This document shows positions 17,966 to 24,809 of a DNA stretch of 32,974 bases, one piece after another. Position 1 is the stretch's first letter; each line of letters opens with the position of its first letter. Location of the stretch: positions 1 through 32,974 of the forward strand of contig JANXQJ010000110.1 in the NCBI GenBank assembly GCA_025356865.1, read 5' to 3'. The translations under genes and the position numbers were made by a program. Origin of the DNA: Deltaproteobacteria bacterium (GTDB taxonomy: Bacteria; Desulfobacterota; Deferrimicrobia; Deferrimicrobiales; Deferrimicrobiaceae). A model generated the notes under the pieces. The model worked only from the letters and a program-made list of their open reading frames with translations. It made no database searches and was not told where the DNA came from.

Positions 17966-17996
17966 CCGGGGGAAGGGCGAAACGCCCTTCCCCCGG
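17966..17996 (-). terminator. Strong hairpin between fliC and flaG, without a U-tract
   Basis: A perfect 14-bp inverted repeat (17966-17979 against 17983-17996; CCGGGGGAAGGGCG arm) with a 3-base loop, 34 bases after the fliC stop. No run of T follows on the minus strand, so it is not a canonical intrinsic terminator. It more likely stabilises the 3' end of fliC mRNA, or partly terminates, so that flagellin exceeds FlaG/FliD. The structure is seen directly; its effect is inferred. Confidence 0.65.
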
Positions 17997-18030
17997 TTTG
18001 ATGCGTTCAACTATCCGGTTGCGCCCCTGG

Positions 18031-18849
18031 TTACTTGAGGAGCGAAAGGGCGATCGAAGGCTGCTGGTTCGCCTGCGAAAGAACCGAGACACCGGCCTGC
18101 ACCAGGATCTGGTTGCGGGTGTAGGAGGCGGTTTCTTCGGCGACGTCCACGTCGCGGATACGCGAGTTGGCGGCCGTGGTGTTCTCGATGCTGACCGAGA
18201 GGTTCCGGATGACCGACTCGAGCCGGTTCTGGAGGGCGCCCAGGCTGCCACGCGCCGTGGTGACCGTGGAGATCGCTTTGTCGATCGTGTCCAGGACGGT
18301 CTGCGCCGCGCCGGCGGTATTAATGTCGCTCGTGCTGATGCTCAGCGTGCCGGTGGTAACGGCGGTGAGTCCGACGGAGAGCTGTTCGGACGAGCCGGTT
18401 CCGATCTGGAGCGAGATGCTCGTGACGCCGGAAGTCAGAAGCGCGGTGCCGTTGAACTTGGTGGCGTCCGAGATTCGACCGATTTCCGCGGTAAGTGCCG
18501 AGAACTCGGCGTTCAGGTTCTTGCGCTCGGTGTCGCCGATGTCGCCCGAGGAAGACTGGACCGCGAGTTCGCGCATGCGGCTGAGGCTGTTGGTGATTTC
18601 GACCAGGGCGCCTTCGGCCGTCGCCACGACGGAGATGCCGTTGGCGGCGTTGCGGGACGCCTGCCCGAGGCCGCGGATCTGGGCGCTGAGCTTTTCGGAA
18701 ATGGCCAGACCGGCTGCGTCGTCGGCGGCCTTGGTGATGCGCATGCCGGACGAGAGACGGGCGATGGAGGTCGAGAGGTTCGCCTGGGACATTTCGAGGT
18801 TCTTGCGGGCGGTGAGAGCTGCCAGGTTGCTGTTGATTACGACGGCCAT
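18031..18849 (-). CDS. fliC: FliC, flagellin
   Basis: Filament subunit of 272 residues, a short flagellin with intact D0/D1 ends and little D2/D3. The N-terminus (INSNLAALTARKNLEMSQAN ... SIARLSSGMRITKAADDAAG) and C-terminus (SYTRNQILVQAGVSVLSQAN, ending SIALSLLK) carry the conserved D0/D1 helices. The central part (about 140-195) is Ser/Thr-rich, a plausible site for O-glycosylation by the neighbouring glycosyltransferases. The start is secured by AAGGAGG 8 bases before the ATG. A sigma-28-type promoter lies about 160 bases upstream and the long leader has a CsrA-type hairpin. The fliW-csrA pair upstream and FliS downstream are its known partners. Confidence 0.98.
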   Translation of the reverse strand: MAVVINSNLAALTARKNLEMSQANLSTSIARLSSGMRITKAADDAAGLAISEKLSAQIRGLGQASRNAANGISVVATAEGALVEITNSLSRMRELAVQSSSGDIGDTERKNLNAEFSALTAEIGRISDATKFNGTALLTSGVTSISLQIGTGSSEQLSVGLTAVTTGTLSISTSDINTAGAAQTVLDTIDKAISTVTTARGSLGALQNRLESVIRNLSVSIENTTAANSRIRDVDVAEETASYTRNQILVQAGVSVLSQANQQPSIALSLLK

Positions 18850-18857
18850 GATATTAT

Positions 18858-18864
18858 CCTCCTT
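18858..18864 (-). promoter_or_regulatory. fliC ribosome-binding site, possible second CsrA site
   Basis: AAGGAGG at 8 bases before the fliC ATG, a near-perfect Shine-Dalgarno that fixes the start. It contains a GGA in the context CAAGGAGGAT, resembling the CsrA recognition sequence. CsrA bound here would block ribosome entry, as described for hag of Bacillus subtilis. Confidence 0.8.
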
Positions 18865-18874
18865 GATTTTTCCC

Positions 18875-18888
18875 GGGCATCCTTGCCC
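18875..18888 (-). promoter_or_regulatory. Candidate CsrA-binding hairpin in the fliC leader
   Basis: On the minus strand GGGC-AAGGAT-GCCC forms a 4-bp GC stem (extendable by two C-G pairs past an A/G mismatch) that presents AAGGAT in the loop. A GGA in a short hairpin loop is the classic high-affinity CsrA site. It lies 10 bases upstream of the Shine-Dalgarno, which holds further GGA motifs; six GGA motifs occur in the predicted leader. The csrA and fliW genes are about 1.2-1.9 kb upstream. CsrA control is inferred. Confidence 0.6.
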
Positions 18889-19008
18889 TGGGGTTCATGG
18901 TTGGTTGACGGATTCCGATCCCCATGAAAACCGGCTTTCGATTCGTCTGCGTCTGTGCCTCTTGAATCCCCCTTTCGTTTCGGCCTCTTGCATTTCCTTC
19001 TGTAATAC

Positions 19009-19036
19009 TTATCGGAAGGAAACGGCCCCGACTTTA
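19009..19036 (-). promoter_or_regulatory. Sigma-28 (FliA)-type promoter for fliC
   Basis: On the minus strand TAAAGTCG (-35; TAAAGT at 19031-19036), a 12-base spacer, then TCCGATAA (-10, 19009-19016; 7 of 8 to GCCGATAA). A run of ten A on the minus strand (19039-19048) sits just upstream of the -35 and could act as an UP element. Transcription from about 19003 would give a leader of about 150 bases before fliC. Confidence 0.78.
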
Positions 19037-19058
19037 ACTTTTTTTTTTCGAAAAGCCC

Positions 19059-20054
19059 TCAGCTTTCCATTTCCCGGCGGCGGGAGAGGTCGGAAAGCTG
19101 CAGTTTCGAGATGTAGATCAGCAACCGCCGGTCGCAACCGTCGGCCAGGCGGGTGAATTCGAAACCGTACCTGAACCGGAACCGCGACTTGCTCTCGGAA
19201 AGCGACATTTCATAGACGCAGCGGGCCGCTCCCTCTATTGGAAGCAGGGTGCCGCCCTCGAGCCGGAACGAAGGCACTTCTTCCCCCGGCTTGAACCGGT
19301 CGGAGGTGGCCACCGAGAATCCTCCGGTGCTCACGTCGAGTACGTTCATGGCGGGCTGCCCGGAATCGCCGGCACGGCACGACACGGGCGCGGAGAGCGG
19401 CGGGTCAACCCGGTAGACGTCCCGTCGCTGCGTGAATCCGATCTCTTCCGGCAGCGCAAGCCGGTGGATGAAGGAACCGCGATCGGACTCTTCACCGCTC
19501 CAGGTGCACTCGAAATGATAAGGAACCCGCTGGTAAAGGTATTCGATCCGGACCGCGCTGGACGTTCGGAGCATGTCGTTGCCGACCGCCGGCGTCATCG
19601 GCTGGACCAGCAACTCTTTCCCGTTTTCCGTGATTGCGTCGGGATGGGACGAAAACTTGATGAAGTGGTCGTCGATCCAGACGAAGAGCGGAATCCGGTC
19701 TCCGATCACCCGGGCGAGGTGTTCCCTGACCGAACCGGGCGTCATCAGGCTCTCGATGAGGTACCGGGTGACGGATTCGGCCTCCCGGCGCCGGGCGGCC
19801 AACCGGGAGAAGATTTGCTGGATCCCGATCAGGACTGCGACGGTCAGCCCGCCCCACAACGCCGCTTCGGCGGTGAACACGGCTTTCTCTTCGGGCGGCA
19901 GCGGCTTGCCCGAATCGCGGACGACCTGCTCGTCGAGGGAACCCTGGAATTTCCGGACGCGATCCGCACGGGTATCGGCCTGCACCGGCGTGCACGGGAC
20001 CAGCAACAGCGCGAAGGCGACGACCAGGGCGGCGGCGCCGGACAGGATCCGCAT
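19059..20054 (-). CDS. Membrane-anchored PilZ (YcgR-like) c-di-GMP receptor
   Basis: 331 residues. A hydrophobic N-terminus (1-26, ending VQA) looks like a signal peptide. A short, probably periplasmic stretch leads to a membrane segment at about 63-83, followed by SRLAARRR (positive-inside), which places the rest in the cytoplasm. Residues about 95-200 resemble a YcgR-type N-terminal domain. The PilZ domain (about 208-325) has RDVYR (211-215, the RxxxR motif) and DVSTGG (240-245, the D/NxSxxG motif), so c-di-GMP binding is expected. It lies 2 bases after fliW and before the fliC promoter. A flagellar-brake role is inferred from the family and location; membrane anchoring is unusual for YcgR. 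Confidence 0.87.
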   Translation of the reverse strand: MRILSGAAALVVAFALLLVPCTPVQADTRADRVRKFQGSLDEQVVRDSGKPLPPEEKAVFTAEAALWGGLTVAVLIGIQQIFSRLAARRREAESVTRYLIESLMTPGSVREHLARVIGDRIPLFVWIDDHFIKFSSHPDAITENGKELLVQPMTPAVGNDMLRTSSAVRIEYLYQRVPYHFECTWSGEESDRGSFIHRLALPEEIGFTQRRDVYRVDPPLSAPVSCRAGDSGQPAMNVLDVSTGGFSVATSDRFKPGEEVPSFRLEGGTLLPIEGAARCVYEMSLSESKSRFRFRYGFEFTRLADGCDRRLLIYISKLQLSDLSRRREMES

Positions 20055-20056
20055 CG

Positions 20057-20506
20057 TTACTTTCCGCCCCCCGCGGCGGCGACGGGCGGCATCGGTTCAC
20101 GCACCCCCCAACGGTCGTCCTTGAGCACGAACTGCTTCCCCGAACAGGTTCTCATGTTGACGACGATCGGCGCCCGAAGATTGAAGGTCGTATCTTCCTT
20201 GTGCTTGCCACGGACCGTGACGACCGAGAGGAGCGCCATTTCGTCGCCTTCGGCGAAACCGACCGCCTCGAGTTCCCGGTCTCCCATAGGCGCCTCGTAA
20301 TCGGGAAATATCGCGAACGGGTCGGCCACCACGAAAGCCAGTTCGGGCTGGTCGACGAAAAGCAGCCACTTGAAATCGGCCCCGGGCCGGGTATCGAGGA
20401 GCACGCACCGGCGGGCGTCCGAGAAACCGGGCAACCCTTCGGCCAGCGTGATGATCTTCGCGTCCGGAATCTCGACGTCGCCCAACTTGCTGTTTTCAAT
20501 CCTCAT
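20057..20506 (-). CDS. fliW: FliW, flagellar assembly factor and CsrA antagonist
   Basis: Binds flagellin or CsrA, releasing CsrA to repress fliC when flagellin accumulates (partner-switching known from Bacillus and Campylobacter). 149 residues, the normal size. Conserved features are the opening [51 protein letters not shown] and NLRAPIVVN. Its start lies inside the end of csrA (11-base overlap), so the two are co-translated. The C-terminus is an Ala/Gly/Pro-rich tail. Confidence 0.97.
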   Translation of the reverse strand: MRIENSKLGDVEIPDAKIITLAEGLPGFSDARRCVLLDTRPGADFKWLLFVDQPELAFVVADPFAIFPDYEAPMGDRELEAVGFAEGDEMALLSVVTVRGKHKEDTTFNLRAPIVVNMRTCSGKQFVLKDDRWGVREPMPPVAAAGGGK

Positions 20507-20726
20507 TTTCGGTCCCTTCCCACGCCGCCATGAAATCGCGGTCGACGCCCGACGCGCTCCTGTTTTCCTCGACGACCTTCAGGTAGATTTCCTCCCGGTG
20601 GACCTTGACGCCCGGAGGCGCGGCGATCCCGATCTTGACCTGCCCCTTGCCGACCTCGAGTATGGTCAGCGTCACGTCGTCGCCGATCATGAGCCGTTCA
20701 CCCGACTTCCGTGTCAATACAAGCAT
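20496..20726 (-). CDS. csrA: CsrA, carbon storage regulator (translational repressor)
   Basis: RNA-binding dimer that represses translation by binding GGA in leader hairpins. 76 residues. The core [20 protein letters not shown] and [19 protein letters not shown] are typical, including R6-type and HREE motifs, with a short acidic C-terminal extension. AGGGAGGG precedes the ATG. It overlaps fliW, and the likely target fliC lies downstream with a matching hairpin in its leader. Confidence 0.98.
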   Translation of the reverse strand: MLVLTRKSGERLMIGDDVTLTILEVGKGQVKIGIAAPPGVKVHREEIYLKVVEENRSASGVDRDFMAAWEGTENED

Positions 20727-20771
20727 GCTCCCTCCCTGGAGGCTCCGCGGACCGGATTCAGCCGGGCCGTC

Positions 20772-21701
20772 TTACCGTTTTACCGCATCGAGGACGGTCA
20801 TCGAGGTGATCCGGCCCGCAACCTGGATGGAGGCGCTGAGCACCGCCTCCTGCTTCGCGAGGTCGATGGCCATCTGGGCGATATCGAGATCCTGAATGTC
20901 GGACAACTGGGCCGTGAGACTCGTCGACAGGTTGAGCAGCGACGAGTCGGTCACCCCCATGTGCTTGGTGCGTGTCCCGACCGAGGCCTGGCTCTGGACG
21001 ACCTTGGCCTGCCCCAGGTCCATGGCGTCGATCGTCTTCTGGATACCCGACACGTCGTTGTTTTCGAGTGCGGCCCGGAACTGCGCCAGGTCTTCCATGA
21101 TGGAGCTTCCGGAGACATACGTGGCCGGCGGGGCCGGCGGGACGGTCCCGACCGTGACCCGGTTTCCGAATACGTTGCTCCCGATCTCGTTGATCTGCAT
21201 CTTTTCGCTCTGGCCGATCCGGACGAGCCGGGTGCCGGCGTCACCCTGCCAGACTCCGTCGTCGGTGTAAGCCGCCGTGTCGCTCTTGAAACCTGAAAAT
21301 ATGTATTCGCCGCCCAGCTTGGTATTGGCGTAGCCGACCGCCTGCTTGAACAGTTCGTTGACCTCGGCCGCCGCGGCTTTCCGGTCGGAAGCGCTGACCT
21401 CGCCGTTCGCCATCTGGATCGCCAGTTCCTTGGCGCGAACCAGCGTGTCGTTGATGCCGTTGAGCGCGTTCTCGGTCAGGTCGAGCGACGCCTTGCCGAA
21501 CAGGATGTTCCGCTTGAACTGGGAGACTTCGGACTGCCCGGTCTTGATCTGGGACGCCTTCTCGGAGGATCTCGGGTCGTCGGAGAGGTATATCAGGCGC
21601 CGGTTCTCGGCGATCTTCTGCTGGACATTGAAAAGAGTCGACCGGTTGTCCATCACGGAGTTGCGAACCGAGTCGTAGATGATCTTTTCGGTTATGCGCA
21701 C
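20772..21701 (-). CDS. flgL: FlgL, hook-filament junction protein
   Basis: Second junction protein between hook and filament (HAP3); 309 residues. Flagellin-like terminal helices: MRITEKIIYDSVRNSVMDNR, LSDDPRSSEKASQIK, and the C-terminal LDIAQMAIDLAKQEAVLSAS. The central part has LGGEYIFSGFKSDTAAYT, typical of FlgL. It starts with GTG at 21701, supported by GGAGGA 6 bases upstream, and follows flgK by 10 bases. It does not contain the insertion shared by FlgK and FliD. Confidence 0.96.
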   Translation of the reverse strand: MRITEKIIYDSVRNSVMDNRSTLFNVQQKIAENRRLIYLSDDPRSSEKASQIKTGQSEVSQFKRNILFGKASLDLTENALNGINDTLVRAKELAIQMANGEVSASDRKAAAAEVNELFKQAVGYANTKLGGEYIFSGFKSDTAAYTDDGVWQGDAGTRLVRIGQSEKMQINEIGSNVFGNRVTVGTVPPAPPATYVSGSSIMEDLAQFRAALENNDVSGIQKTIDAMDLGQAKVVQSQASVGTRTKHMGVTDSSLLNLSTSLTAQLSDIQDLDIAQMAIDLAKQEAVLSASIQVAGRITSMTVLDAVKR

Positions 21702-21711
21702 GACAGTCCTC

Positions 21712-23532
21712 CTACGTGCTCTTCATCGTGATGATCGTGTTGAGCAACTGGTCGATGATCGAGATCATCTTGGTCGACGCCTCGAACGCCCGCTGGAACT
21801 TGATGAGATTGGTCATCTCCTCGTCGAGGGAAACACCCGAGACCTCGGAACGCCGCGTTTCGAGGTTGTCGACGATCACCTTCTGGTGCTTGAGGTCGAG
21901 ATCGACGCCCTTGGTTTCGGAGCCGATCTGGCCGATCATCCCGGCGATGAAGTCGGGAAGCGTGCTTCCGTCCTTAAGATATGACACCTTGACGTTGCCC
22001 TGGCCGGAAAGAAGCAGTGCATTCCGGTTGTCGCCGACGGGCGGAGGCGGGGCAGGAAAATCGACCCCGCCCGAAAACGTGTTCCCGGAGAGGTGGATGG
22101 CCTTCGTCGGATCGTTGCCTGCCGTGGACATCGCGATCGCGTTCCCGGCGAGGCCGTCGGCGGTCGCGACCGCCAGCAGGAGGCCGCCCCGCGCCTGGAG
22201 GGTGTAGTTGGCGCCGACGGATGCGGCCGCCACCCGGCTTGCGACGTCGGCGGCCGTCCGGGCGCCGTTGAGGTCGACGCCGACGTTTGCGCCGACGTAG
22301 GCCGCGACCGAGTTGTCGTAGAAGTCGTAGGTGTCCGCGCCGATCGTGATGCCCGGTGCGGGCGCCGCCGTGACGGTGGGAACCCCGGTGAACACGACGC
22401 TGCCCGACCCCTTGGTCGCGCCGCCCGCGGCGACCTTGCTGATGTCGTTGAGCACCGATGCGTCGACCTGGAAGTTCGATGCCGCGTTCTTGAGCTCCTG
22501 GAGCGGCGCGAAGAAGGCGTTGCCGGTCGTTGCGACGGGAGGCGTCCCGGTCGAGACGCCGTAGCCGACGACGTGCGTCGCGTTGACCTGGTTGGTGATG
22601 GCATAGGCGAGCTGGTCGATCCGGTCGCGAACGGTGTTGATGTAGCCGTCACGAAAGGAGATGGCCGAGGCGAGCTGCCCGCCCTTTATATCGCTTGTGA
22701 TCGCATCCCACTGGTTGATGTCGCCTTTTTGTCCGGGCAGCTGGATCTTGACGTCGTAAAGCAGGTCGGGCGTGGTCGTGTTGATATCGGTGTAGAGCTT
22801 CCCGTAATTCTCGCCGTCGACCAACGCACGCCCCTTGCCGACATAGAGGTTCACCTGCCCGTAGTCGTCGGTGATGGTCGTGAAGCCGATCTTCTGGCCG
22901 AGCTGCCTGAGCAATTCGCCGCGCTGGTCGAGCAGGTCGTTCGGCGACTGCCCCTGGGCGATATTGATCTTGATGCTGCCGTTGAGCTTCGCGACCTGCG
23001 CCACGAGCTGGTTGACCTCGGAGACGAGCGACTGGACGTCCTTGTTGGCGTTTTCCTTCAGCGTGGCGACCTGCTGGTCGACGCGCCGGAATTCGGAGGT
23101 GAGCAGCTCGGCCGTCGAGACGACGGTCTGGCGCTCGGCAGTCCCCTGCGGGTTGACCGACAGGTCGTCCCACGCGTGGTAAAACTCGTTGACCCGGTCG
23201 GCGAGACTCGCCCCGTTGTTGTCGTTGAAGATCGCCTCGACCTGCCCCACGGACTTGGCCGTGTAGTCGAGCCCGCTGTAGGTGCTGTTCTCGGTGATGA
23301 GCTGCTTCTCGGTGAACGCGTCGACACTGCGCCGGATCTCGACGACTTGGGAACCCATCCCGAGCTGGCCGGGGTTGAAGGTCATCGCCGAGGACTCGGT
23401 GACGATCGCATCCTGCCGCGAATAGCCGGGGGTATTGGCGTTGGCGACGTTGTGACTGGTCACCTGCAACGCCATCTGGTTGGTGTAGAGCGCCTTGCGG
23501 GCGATCTCCATCGCCAAGTAGATTCCGGGCAT
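21712..23532 (-). CDS. flgK: FlgK, hook-filament junction protein, with an inserted domain
   Basis: First junction protein (HAP1); 606 residues, longer than many FlgK proteins (about 450-550). The N-terminal rod-type motif is LYTNQMALQVTSHNVANANT, followed by PGYSRQ; the C-terminal D0 helix is DEEMTNLIKFQRAFEASTKM. Residues 392-491 (22060-22359) form an inserted block (TYDFYD...NVGVDLNGART...VASRVAAAS) that matches residues 178-280 of FliD in this window. AAAGGCGG lies upstream of the ATG; it follows flgN by 15 bases and precedes flgL. Confidence 0.97.
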   Translation of the reverse strand: MPGIYLAMEIARKALYTNQMALQVTSHNVANANTPGYSRQDAIVTESSAMTFNPGQLGMGSQVVEIRRSVDAFTEKQLITENSTYSGLDYTAKSVGQVEAIFNDNNGASLADRVNEFYHAWDDLSVNPQGTAERQTVVSTAELLTSEFRRVDQQVATLKENANKDVQSLVSEVNQLVAQVAKLNGSIKINIAQGQSPNDLLDQRGELLRQLGQKIGFTTITDDYGQVNLYVGKGRALVDGENYGKLYTDINTTTPDLLYDVKIQLPGQKGDINQWDAITSDIKGGQLASAISFRDGYINTVRDRIDQLAYAITNQVNATHVVGYGVSTGTPPVATTGNAFFAPLQELKNAASNFQVDASVLNDISKVAAGGATKGSGSVVFTGVPTVTAAPAPGITIGADTYDFYDNSVAAYVGANVGVDLNGARTAADVASRVAAASVGANYTLQARGGLLLAVATADGLAGNAIAMSTAGNDPTKAIHLSGNTFSGGVDFPAPPPPVGDNRNALLLSGQGNVKVSYLKDGSTLPDFIAGMIGQIGSETKGVDLDLKHQKVIVDNLETRRSEVSGVSLDEEMTNLIKFQRAFEASTKMISIIDQLLNTIITMKST

Positions 23533-23547
23533 AAGCCGATACCGCCT

Positions 23548-24048
23548 TTACACGTTTTGCCGGACGATCCGGCCCGTTGTCGCGGATTGGGAACGAAAAT
23601 CGCCTTTGCCGCCATAGACGGGAACCGTCAGGTCGCCATGGATCAGCCCCAGCGTGGAACGAACCAGCATCAGGCCGTGCGTCATGATTCGCCGCGTGAG
23701 TTCGTTGAGTTCGGCAAGTGACGAACGGAGCGACCTGACGCGCGCGAGCGACTCGATCCCCTGCCCCCGGTGGGACGGAGGCAGCGACTCGACCATTCCG
23801 TCGAATGTCGTCGCCGCCCCTTCGGGTGCGCGTCCGAGCGCGTCGAGCAACCCCCTCCGCGCCTCGACGACCACCTGCATCTCGGCCAGGACCGCCTCCT
23901 TGAGGCGAACGTTCTCTTCGAGTTCGTCGGCACGCGACATCGCCACGGCCCTCTGGTCGGCCTGCAGGATCTGGATGAGCCTGGCTAGGTGGGATTCTTC
24001 CTGGCGGAGGATGGCGATCCAGCGATCGGCTGTCTTCAGGTCGATCAT
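23548..24048 (-). CDS. flgN: FlgN-type export chaperone for FlgK and FlgL
   Basis: 166 residues, mostly helical, matching the FlgN pattern: an N-terminal helix ending ILRQEESHLARLIQILQADQ, a second helix ELEENVRLKEAVLAEMQVVV, and a C-terminal basic tail with GGKGDFRSQSATTGRIVRQNV-like composition (seen in FlgN, where the C-terminus binds cargo). It lies between flgM and flgK, the standard place for the chaperone of FlgK and FlgL. Expected to act in the cytoplasm. Confidence 0.88.
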   Translation of the reverse strand: MIDLKTADRWIAILRQEESHLARLIQILQADQRAVAMSRADELEENVRLKEAVLAEMQVVVEARRGLLDALGRAPEGAATTFDGMVESLPPSHRGQGIESLARVRSLRSSLAELNELTRRIMTHGLMLVRSTLGLIHGDLTVPVYGGKGDFRSQSATTGRIVRQNV

Positions 24049-24090
24049 GACACGCTCCCTTCCTTGCGAGCGTCCGGTGTTGCGGCTGCC

Positions 24091-24426
24091 TCAGTTCTTG
24101 CGGGAGCGGTTGCGGATATCCCTGACGGCCTCGGAAACCACCTTTTCGGCCACTTTTTCGCCTTCGACCTGATAGGTTCCGGCTTCGAGCGCACTCTGGA
24201 TGCGCCCGACCTTCTCGACGCGGATGTCGGGAAGGGCCTCGACCAGCTTGGCCGTTTCGGCCACGACCCGCCCGAGATCGGATATGGCGACGCTGGATTC
24301 GGAAGCATTACCGACTCCGCCCTGACCGGACGACGACGAAGTCGAAGCGACCGGGGCGATCTCGCCGGCCTTCTTGTATGCGACATTTTTTGCCTCGTTT
24401 CCCTTGCTTCGACCCGATATTTTCAC
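24091..24426 (-). CDS. flgM: FlgM, anti-sigma-28 factor
   Basis: Binds sigma-28 and keeps late genes off until it is exported through the completed hook. 111 residues. A disordered Ser/Gly-rich N-terminus (about 10-45) leads to the sigma-binding C-terminal part: SVAISDLGRVVAETAKLVEA, then RVEKVGRIQSALEAGTYQV. It starts with GTG at 24426; GGAGGAG lies 8 bases upstream. A near-perfect sigma-28-type promoter directly upstream implies feedback: sigma-28 makes its own inhibitor. Confidence 0.93.
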   Translation of the reverse strand: MKISGRSKGNEAKNVAYKKAGEIAPVASTSSSSGQGGVGNASESSVAISDLGRVVAETAKLVEALPDIRVEKVGRIQSALEAGTYQVEGEKVAEKVVSEAVRDIRNRSRKN

Positions 24427-24465
24427 GCGGGGGACTCCTCCAGTCAGTGATTCGCCTTATATCCC

Positions 24466-24493
24466 GTATCGGCATTTTCGAGGCGAAACTTTA
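24466..24493 (-). promoter_or_regulatory. Sigma-28 (FliA)-type promoter for flgM-flgN-flgK-flgL
   Basis: On the minus strand TAAAGTTT (24486-24493, exact consensus), a 12-base spacer, then GCCGATAC (24466-24473; 7 of 8). The -35 overlaps the stop codon of flgJ, so the promoter starts a new late-class unit inside a run of same-strand genes. It lies about 40 bases before the flgM start. Confidence 0.8.
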
Positions 24494-24796
24494 CGGAAGC
24501 ATCCCTGATTTCGTCTTTCCCACTGTTCCGAGCCGCGGTTCAAGCAGTTTCGCCAGCCCGATCCCGCCCGACTCGGCGACCTTGTGAACGATCTCGGCGT
24601 CGAACCGTTCCTGCCAGATCGCCTTCGCACGGCCGCCCTCTTCCGATTGCGGAACGGTCTTCCGCATCGACTTCATCATCTCGTTGAGGAACATCTCTTC
24701 GAACCCGCGGATCGCCTCGGTCTTTTTCTTTCGATCGATCTGCGCCTTTACCGTTTCGAGGGTCGTCGCCGCCGGGGTTGCGGCCAGGGGTTCCAT
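24491..24796 (-). CDS. flgJ: FlgJ-type rod-binding protein, single domain
   Basis: Rod cap/scaffold protein. 101 residues, covering only the N-terminal rod-binding domain of FlgJ (KKKTEAIRGFEEMFLNEMMK, SMRKTVPQ, AESGGIGLAKLL). The muramidase domain found in enterobacterial FlgJ is absent, as is common in other phyla; peptidoglycan would have to be opened by another enzyme. It lies 13 bases after flgI, and the flgM promoter overlaps its stop. Confidence 0.92.
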   Translation of the reverse strand: MEPLAATPAATTLETVKAQIDRKKKTEAIRGFEEMFLNEMMKSMRKTVPQSEEGGRAKAIWQERFDAEIVHKVAESGGIGLAKLLEPRLGTVGKTKSGMLP

Positions 24797-24809
24797 CGCG
24801 TTTCCCCCC

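Larger units (their letters stand above)
18854..18898 (-). other. Candidate short upstream ORF in the fliC leader
   Basis: ATG at 18898 opens a 14-codon frame (MNPRARMPGKNQGG) that ends at TAA 18854-18856, four bases before the fliC ATG. It spans both the CsrA-type hairpin and the fliC Shine-Dalgarno. No strong ribosome-binding site precedes it, so translation is doubtful. Confidence 0.25.

Noticed and set aside
17491-18927. 478-residue open frame on the plus strand opposite flaG and fliC
   Set aside because: Antisense to flagellin; composition (Gly/Arg/Asp) typical of a GC shadow, and it runs through the hairpin and two real genes.
19037-19058. Intrinsic terminator after the PilZ gene, suggested by the T/A run
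   Set aside because: On the coding (minus) strand the run is A, not T, and no adequate stem precedes it; it fits better as an upstream promoter element.
22093-23721. 542-residue open frame on the plus strand opposite flgK
   Set aside because: Antisense shadow of flgK/flgN in a GC-rich region.
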